From contig NZ_CP139715.1 in assembly GCF_034377285.1 (NCBI RefSeq), positions 2,774,001-2,838,000 of the forward strand: 64,000 bases of DNA, read 5' to 3'. Below are positions 59,001 to 64,000 of the stretch, piece after piece. Numbering within the stretch: the first letter of the stretch is position 1; each line of letters opens with the position of its first letter. The notes under the pieces are model-generated. The model searched no databases. It was not told the DNA's origin and saw only the letters and a list, made by a program, of their open reading frames with translations. The translations under genes and the position numbers were made by a program. Origin of the DNA: Thalassobaculum sp. OXR-137 (GTDB taxonomy: Bacteria > Pseudomonadota > Alphaproteobacteria > Thalassobaculales > Thalassobaculaceae).

Positions 59001-61238
59001 ATGACCGACCGTACAATCCGGATCAACATCGATCCAACTGGCGCAAAATCCGGCGCGCAGCAAACCGTCAAATCACTTGAGTCGATCCGGGCTGCTAGTG
59101 GCAATGCTGCTGGCGGGATCAATCGCAGTTCATCCGCTATGGAGCAGGCGAAGGTAGCTGCGAACGACTATGCGGGAGCTACAGGACGTGCGCGCGACGA
59201 GCTGGGGCGTTTCGTTGCTGGCGCAGGACAGGCTGAACGCGCATCGCGCGGTGTGGGTTCGGCTATGAGCGCAGCGAAGGCCGCTGCCGTCGGTCTCGTC
59301 GGCGGTCTCGGCATCCGGTCCATTGTTGGCTACGCGGACGCCTGGACGGAGACGGAGAGCAAGCTCCGTCTGGTGACCTCGTCGAGCCGCGAGCTTGACT
59401 CTGTTCAGAAACAGCTTTTCGCGTCGGCTCAGGCGAACCGTTCGTCGTTCGGCGCGACCGCCGACCTCTATGCTGGCCTAGCGCGCAGCACGAAGGAACT
59501 CGGTGTCATGCAGGGCCAGTTGATGACGGTGACTAACGCCGTTAGCCAGGCGATGGTCATCTCCGGCGCCGACGCCCAGGCGGCTTCCGGCGCGATCCGG
59601 CAGCTTTCGCAAGCATTCGCGTCCGGCACCCTTCGCGGGGACGAGTTCAACTCCGTGAACGAAGCCGCTCCGCGCATCATGGATGCGGTCGCGAAGTCTA
59701 TCGGTGTCACGCGCGGCGAAATCCGCGAGATGGCTGCCGATGGCCAGCTAACCTCCCAGATCCTCCTCGCCGCTCTGACCGACTCCGCCGAAGAGATCGG
59801 CGCCGAGTTCGGCTCTATGTCGATCACGGTCGGCCAGTCACTGACCCAACTCGACAACGCGTTCGGGAAGTTTGTCGGGAACCTCTCCGGATCGACCGGG
59901 GCGTCGTCCGGGCTCGCGTCGGTCATTACGACTCTCGCCGAGAACATGGATCTCCTCGCCTCCGCAGCCATTGGCGTCGGGACCGCAATCGCGGTGAACG
60001 CCTTCGGCCCGGTTGTCGTAGGTGCTATCGGGACCGTGACGACCGCTCTCCGTGGCGCGACCGGCGCGATGGCCGCTCTGAACGTTGCCGTCCGAGCGAA
60101 CCCTCTCGGTCTGCTTGCGACCGCCATCGGTCTGGCTGCTGGCGGTCTAGCCTGGATGGCGACCGCTACCGACGACTCCGCCGATGCGACCAAGCGGCTT
60201 AACGATCTTCAGGGCACGAGCAAGTCGGTCACCGAGCAGCTAGAGGCCGCGACCCGAAGTAACGCCGCAGCGCGTTACGAAGAGGCGAACGCGACCCGTG
60301 AGCAGATTAAGGCGGAGATCGAACAGGCTCGACAGCGGCAGAAGTCGCTTCTCGAAGAAGCCGGTCTTCCTGCAGGCACGTCCCTCGAAGAGATCGACAA
60401 CGCTCGCGTGAACCAGCGAGGTCGGGCGCAGATCGGTCGCATCCAATTCAACAACCGCGAGCTTCAAGCCCTGAAGGGCGTCGTCGCAACGATCCGCGAA
60501 CTCGACGAAGAGATGACATCGGTCGACGAAGCGATGGCGGCTGCTGAGAAGCGCTTCGGCAAGCTCGGCGGTGCGGCCAGCAAGGCGGGCGGCGGGACCA
60601 AGGATCTCACCGACGAGCAGAAGAAGCTCCAGGAGAGGATCGACGACACCATCGGCGGTCTTGAGTCCGAGCTTACCCAGGTCCGGGCGCTAGAAGTCGC
60701 CATCGGCCAGGGGGAGGGAGCGGTCGAGGATTGGACCGACGCCCGTGACGCTTTCAACACCATCCAGCGTCTCGGGATTGATACTGATAGCGAAGCGGCG
60801 AAGGAGATCATCCGCCTGACGGTCGCGATCAACGAACAGAACCGGGCGAATGACGACGCCCGCGATGCGATCAAAAAGCAGGCCGACGCGCAGTCTGAAC
60901 TGAGCCGCTTGATCGACGACACGCTGACCCCTGCGGAGAAGTACCGCGCCAAGCTCGCGGAGATCGAAAAGCTGCGCCCGTTCGCGGATACGCCGAAGGA
61001 AATCGAGGCCATCGACCGGGCTCTGAGGGCGGTCGAACTTGAAGAGTTTGAGAGGCGGAACAAGGAGGCGGCGGACGCCGTCGAAGCCGCCTGGGGCAAC
61101 TCGATTGACGCCGTCCCATCCGTCCCGGCGGACGACGATCCGGAGGGCGTCCAGGTCCTCGCCGACGCAATTGGGGATGCTCTCGCCGCCGAAGATAGGG
61201 TCACGGTCGAAGTCAATCCCCAACGCAAGGCCGCCTGA
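59001..61238 (+). CDS. Phage tape-measure protein
   Basis: A 745-residue protein that sets tail length. Residues about 85-260 match the tape-measure domain (ADAWTETESKLRLVT, ATADLYAGLARSTKELG, then QLSQAFASGTLRGDEFNSV and EAAPRIMDAVAKSIG). A hydrophobic part follows (about 310-395, with ALNVAVRANPLGLLATAIGL), and the C-terminal half is coiled coil. It shows that the element encodes a long-tailed (siphovirus- or myovirus-like) particle. The length suggests a short tail. Confidence 0.85.
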   Translation: MTDRTIRINIDPTGAKSGAQQTVKSLESIRAASGNAAGGINRSSSAMEQAKVAANDYAGATGRARDELGRFVAGAGQAERASRGVGSAMSAAKAAAVGLVGGLGIRSIVGYADAWTETESKLRLVTSSSRELDSVQKQLFASAQANRSSFGATADLYAGLARSTKELGVMQGQLMTVTNAVSQAMVISGADAQAASGAIRQLSQAFASGTLRGDEFNSVNEAAPRIMDAVAKSIGVTRGEIREMAADGQLTSQILLAALTDSAEEIGAEFGSMSITVGQSLTQLDNAFGKFVGNLSGSTGASSGLASVITTLAENMDLLASAAIGVGTAIAVNAFGPVVVGAIGTVTTALRGATGAMAALNVAVRANPLGLLATAIGLAAGGLAWMATATDDSADATKRLNDLQGTSKSVTEQLEAATRSNAAARYEEANATREQIKAEIEQARQRQKSLLEEAGLPAGTSLEEIDNARVNQRGRAQIGRIQFNNRELQALKGVVATIRELDEEMTSVDEAMAAAEKRFGKLGGAASKAGGGTKDLTDEQKKLQERIDDTIGGLESELTQVRALEVAIGQGEGAVEDWTDARDAFNTIQRLGIDTDSEAAKEIIRLTVAINEQNRANDDARDAIKKQADAQSELSRLIDDTLTPAEKYRAKLAEIEKLRPFADTPKEIEAIDRALRAVELEEFERRNKEAADAVEAAWGNSIDAVPSVPADDDPEGVQVLADAIGDALAAEDRVTVEVNPQRKAA

Positions 61239-61810
61239 TGTCCCTCCTGATTGCTGTCGTCGGTAGCGAGCGCGTCGTGTTCGCCACCGACACCCTCCGT
61301 TACCGCGACCGGACGCCGTCCGGCATGGTCCCAACGAAGACCTTCATCGGCTCCGGTTTCGCCATCGCGACCCGAGGCAACGTCGGCGCTATCGAAACTG
61401 CCATCGACTTTTTGGTCGGGAAGCCTGACTTCCGGTCTGCCGTCGCTTCGGTCGACGAGGCGTTCGCCGCCGTCCGGTCGCACTCGAAGTTCGATCAGGA
61501 CGTTGCAGTCGAGTTGACTATCGCTGGGCTCGTCGACTTCAAGCCTCGCTGCCGCCGCTTCTCGCTCGCAGGTGTCGACCTCCCGATGGGACCGGGCGCG
61601 TACTGCTTCCCTGATCTTGGTCGCCCGCTCCCCGCGCAGATCTCCGAGAAGCAACTCGTCAAGGTCGCTCAGGTCGTCGAGCGGGTCGCTCGTGAGCGCA
61701 GATGGAACCTCTGCATCGGCGGCAGGCTCCACCTGACGACCGTCGACCGCGCAGGCGCACGCCAAGAAGAGATCGAAGCCTTCGGAGGCATCGATGCACT
61801 GGCAGCTTGA
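61238..61810 (+). CDS. Ntn-hydrolase-like phage protein
   Basis: A 190-residue protein overlapping the tape-measure stop by one base (TGATG). The first strand pair, LIAVVGSERVVFATDTLR, and IGSGFAIATRGNVGAIETA resemble the core of HslV/proteasome-type Ntn hydrolases, which use a threonine or serine near the N-terminus. No cleavable propeptide is seen, so activity is uncertain. Its tail position suggests a role in tail assembly or processing. Confidence 0.5.
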   Translation: MSLLIAVVGSERVVFATDTLRYRDRTPSGMVPTKTFIGSGFAIATRGNVGAIETAIDFLVGKPDFRSAVASVDEAFAAVRSHSKFDQDVAVELTIAGLVDFKPRCRRFSLAGVDLPMGPGAYCFPDLGRPLPAQISEKQLVKVAQVVERVARERRWNLCIGGRLHLTTVDRAGARQEEIEAFGGIDALAA

Positions 61811-62114
61811 GGCTCAGCGAGCCGCCCAGGACCTCGACGCGTGTCTCGCCGCCGAACGCTCCCGCTGGGAGACCGGCGGCTATAGCGGCAGCTTCACCGC
61901 CTTCCGGACCTCAATCGAGGCAGCCTTCGAGATCGCAGACAAGGCATTCGAGCGGCTGACCATCCGCCCCGGCGCGGCGAGCACGATGTTCCAGCTTCGG
62001 GCAACGCTCCGGGCGAGGAAGCGCGACTTGATAGCCGGGTTGCAGGCGGCATGGGACAAGGCGCAAGACGCGAAACGCGAGATCGACGATGAGTTCGGCG
62101 ACATCTTCGCGTGA
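61794..62114 (+). CDS. Small helical phage protein after the tape measure
   Basis: A 106-residue helical protein (MHWQLEAQRAAQDLDACLA and following) that overlaps the previous gene by 17 bases. FERLTIRPGAASTMFQLR is the only distinctive segment. No family recognised. It probably belongs to the tail module. Confidence 0.55.
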   Translation: MHWQLEAQRAAQDLDACLAAERSRWETGGYSGSFTAFRTSIEAAFEIADKAFERLTIRPGAASTMFQLRATLRARKRDLIAGLQAAWDKAQDAKREIDDEFGDIFA

Positions 62115-62133
62115 ATGGACCATCTGTTCTGCT

Positions 62134-62364
62134 TTGGAATTGGTCGCTCTGGTATTAGTTCCGTATCAAAAAGGGTCAAGCTCGTATGAAAGGCTTAAAA
62201 AAGAATATATTATAAGCCTTTATGAAGACCTTGACCTTTTTCAAGTAACTGAAAAACAAGAATTAATCGCGATTGGAAATAAAACGTTCCTATCGCGGAA
62301 AAAAATTCCTATAGCCTGGCTCGCTCAAACGCGTGCGGCTCGCGAACGCGAAGCTCTCTCGTAG
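62134..62364 (+). CDS. Possible small AT-rich gene
   Basis: An open frame from TTG 62134 of 76 residues, with LKKEYIISLYEDLDLFQVTE and LIAIGNKTFLSRKKIPIAWL. The DNA is among the most AT-rich in the window. No ribosome site is evident and no family recognised. It may be a remnant of a cargo gene. The rest of the 62115-62495 gap holds nothing else recognised. Confidence 0.25.
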   Translation: MELVALVLVPYQKGSSSYERLKKEYIISLYEDLDLFQVTEKQELIAIGNKTFLSRKKIPIAWLAQTRAAREREALS

Positions 62365-62495
62365 CACTGCGCCACGGAAAACAAAGATTGCCCTATAAGC
62401 CTCGCTGATCAGCTAACGGCCTGATCGGGTAGCGAGGTAGCCGAAGCTCCCATTCTGCTGGCCTAGCGCCTGCTTCTGCGTCATTGGCGCGGGTT

Positions 62496-63305
62496 CTAAG
62501 TCCGGTTCTTCCGTCGGGCTTTTAACCGCGCCTTCCTTCCCAGCTTGCCGGTATGCGGAACCGGGGTTTCGTCGACGTCTTGTGCTGGGGTCGGCTCCGT
62601 GACCTTTCGCGTCGCTCGCTTGATCGCGGCGGTCAGTCTCTTGTCGGACTCGATCATCGCCCAGCGGAGGGCGTCCACCTGGCCGAATATCTGGACCGCC
62701 GCTTCCCACTCGTCCGGGCGGATCAGGGCGGGGAGGACGACCCGGATCGCGTCCGGATCGCAAACCCCACAGACCGCGTCTTCGGCGATCTGCAACAGTG
62801 CGCGCTTCTGATCGGGGATGCGGACGAGGACACTCTGGACCAAGACGACCGCTCGCCGGGTCTGGCTGCTCTCCGTGACCTTGACCCCGGTCGGGAGGAG
62901 TTCCCCCGCGTCCTGAGCCCGCTTGATCGCCGCGCGGACTCGCTTCACGGCTTTCCGGACAGCGCCTGTCGCGTCGGTCGCGCAACCTTCACCAAGGGCG
63001 GCGACGTCGCGATTGCCCCAGAGAATCCGGGCGACGTCGGCTTCGGTCTCGGCGAAATCGATGCTCGCTGCGCGGTAATTCTTAATCAGGGCTCCGTCGA
63101 CGGTGTCGGACGTAAACGCCTCTCCGAGTTTGGTCGCGCACGCCATGACGTCAACGAACCGGGGAAGGGACCGGAAGCCACCGCGCCCGTGGACGCGACG
63201 ACCGATCCGCGCGTCGTCGAGCGGAACTATGGCGCTCTCGGGGATGATATCCGGGAAGAGGGACGCTTGAACCTGGGGCATGACCCGGATGATACCGGGC
63301 GCCAT
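62496..63305 (-). CDS. Unknown 269-residue phage protein
   Basis: A reverse-strand protein. The N-terminal part (PQVQASLFPDIIPESAIVPL) is followed by helices with two cysteines (VCGVCDPD) and a very basic C-terminus (KLGRKARLKARRKNR). LASEXX-type toxin or enzyme motifs are absent. Starts at 63305 or 63281 are equal; neither has a ribosome site. It lies after the terminator at 63345, so it needs its own promoter. It could bind nucleic acid. Confidence 0.5.
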   Translation of the reverse strand: MAPGIIRVMPQVQASLFPDIIPESAIVPLDDARIGRRVHGRGGFRSLPRFVDVMACATKLGEAFTSDTVDGALIKNYRAASIDFAETEADVARILWGNRDVAALGEGCATDATGAVRKAVKRVRAAIKRAQDAGELLPTGVKVTESSQTRRAVVLVQSVLVRIPDQKRALLQIAEDAVCGVCDPDAIRVVLPALIRPDEWEAAVQIFGQVDALRWAMIESDKRLTAAIKRATRKVTEPTPAQDVDETPVPHTGKLGRKARLKARRKNRT

Positions 63306-63344
63306 ATTGAAAGTAGAAACCGGACCGGAAGGAAGACCGGGCGA

Positions 63345-63374
63345 GGAAAGAAAGCCCCGGCGCGGGGCCGGGGC
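63345..63374 (-). terminator. Intrinsic terminator, reverse strand
   Basis: GCCCCGGC (63354-63361) and GCCGGGGC (63367-63374) form a perfect 8-bp stem with a five-base loop. On the reverse strand CTTTCTTTCC follows. It ends the transcript of the gene at 63401-63613. Confidence 0.75.
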
Positions 63375-63400
63375 GAGTCTTGGGAGCCAAGCGGAAGTGG

Positions 63401-63613
63401 TTACTGCGCGACCTCCTTCGCCAAAGCGATGAAGCGATCTTCGACGTCGTCGTCGACCTCGATGTTCCGGGTCTCCATGCAGGCGCGGAACGCGGCGAAC
63501 GCGGCAACCCCGGCGGCTTCGGCAGCGGTTTCGGCGCCGACGTCCGAGCGATGCTCTTCGAGGAGACGGAGGTAGTCTTCCTGGATGCCGCCGACGGTGA
63601 TGGGGTTGAACAT
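63401..63613 (-). CDS. Small acidic phage protein
   Basis: A 70-residue protein (MFNPITVGGIQEDYLRLLEE and following), with AAAGGAC upstream of the ATG. It is mainly helical and acidic. The gene is followed by a good terminator. No family recognised. Confidence 0.6.
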   Translation of the reverse strand: MFNPITVGGIQEDYLRLLEEHRSDVGAETAAEAAGVAAFAAFRACMETRNIEVDDDVEDRFIALAKEVAQ

Positions 63614-63657
63614 GATCTGAGTCCTTTCGGTTTGCTAGGGGTAGGGGAGACGTGCGG

Positions 63658-64000
63658 TTAGACCGCGCGCCAGACTTGCGCGAGACCTTCGCCGGTCTTC
63701 GCGATCCGGTAGCCAGCCTGCGCGGCGGTCCGGGTCGCCGTGACGCGCGGGATCGCCCGCCAGCCGGTGATTTCCTTCAACTCTCCGAGGGTAACCCCGC
63801 CTTTCCGGCGTAGGGCGTCGAGGAGCTTCGCCCTCTTCGAGCTGGCACGGGGGAGCTTGATCTCGGAGCCCGTCGCGACCTTGGAGTAGGCTGGGCCGTC
63901 TTCCACCTTCGCCTTTTTCGGCGCGGGAACGACCGACGGCTCGACGGCTTCGATCTCGGTCCAGTTCGGGACGCTGCTGTGAAGCGCGTCCCACTTTGTG
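63658..64000 (-). CDS. DUF3489-like protein, 5' end outside the window
   Basis: A reverse-strand frame that is open to the window edge, giving 113 residues so far. The C-terminal part has KRAKLLDALRRKGGVTLGEL and KEITGWRAIPRVTATRTAAQ, with GYRIAKTGEG after it, which resembles the winged-helix-like DUF3489 family found in alphaproteobacteria and phages. The start lies beyond 64000, so an internal GTG at 63906 should not be taken as the start. The gene at 63401 follows 44 bases on. Confidence 0.6.
   Translation of the reverse strand, partial: TKWDALHSSVPNWTEIEAVEPSVVPAPKKAKVEDGPAYSKVATGSEIKLPRASSKRAKLLDALRRKGGVTLGELKEITGWRAIPRVTATRTAAQAGYRIAKTGEGLAQVWRAV

Overview
The window reads as the chromosome of a high-GC alphaproteobacterium, most likely of the Rhodospirillales type. 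The evidence is a four-subunit sarcosine oxidase operon in the order B-D-A-G, a GlcD/GlcG pair, agmatinase, a DUF3237/sugar-acid dehydratase/amidase catabolic block, a three-part membrane dehydrogenase of the gluconate 2-dehydrogenase type, and the codon and base usage. No rRNA and no complete tRNA gene is present, so the genus cannot be fixed.

Layout. (1) 1-13971 is catabolic: a flavin oxidase, a PD-(D/E)xK-like protein, GlcG and DUF3750 proteins, an iron alcohol dehydrogenase and a 2-hydroxyacid dehydrogenase, all forward; then soxBDAG and ygfZ in reverse; then an agmatinase-family gene. (2) 14081-27436 is a dense one-direction cluster of 15 genes that I do not recognise as a described system. 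It combines an exported caspase-fold peptidase, an exported DUF4384-type protein, lipoproteins, a lytic transglycosylase, a membrane-anchored Lon-like protease domain, a four-helix protein resembling MotA/TolQ/ExbB, and several single-span proteins, one resembling the MotB membrane helix. Most genes touch or overlap by four bases. The three internal gaps at 17.1, 18.2 and 22.9 kb carry the same 20-base sequence. The last lipoprotein gene is out of frame at a six-C run. (3) 27500-40303 returns to catabolism and transport: a LysR regulator, a DUF1194 protein, TusA-like, IlvD/Edd dehydratase, DUF3237, amidase, SDR, an APC permease and the three-subunit dehydrogenase. Two intergenic regions hold copies of a 102-123 bp palindromic repeat. 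(4) 40304-41514 is a short transition with small genes.

(5) From about 41515 to the end of the window lies an integrated phage-like element. Its left edge is marked by a 21-base copy of a tRNA 3' end (T-loop, T-stem, acceptor and CCA, reverse strand). The element carries a 1305-residue primase-helicase fusion with a four-cysteine cluster, a set of small genes, small and large terminase subunits, scaffold-like proteins, a DUF4055 portal, a MuF-type head protein, a tape-measure protein and further unknown genes. No integrase, major capsid protein or tail-tube gene is seen, so the element is either unusual, reduced, or continues beyond 64000. Lower-GC cargo genes (about 49.0, 52.7 and 58.2 kb) sit between the structural genes, and one reverse-strand gene at 54.7-55.1 kb is cut by a single in-frame amber codon.

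How the parts work together: the catabolic blocks fit growth on methylated amines, hydroxy acids, sugar acids and amides, with electrons passed to the membrane by the flavin oxidases and the triheme cytochrome. The 14-27 kb cluster is best read as one envelope-spanning assembly with two protease-type enzymes and a possible ion-driven motor-like pair. Its function, including any role in defence, is inference.
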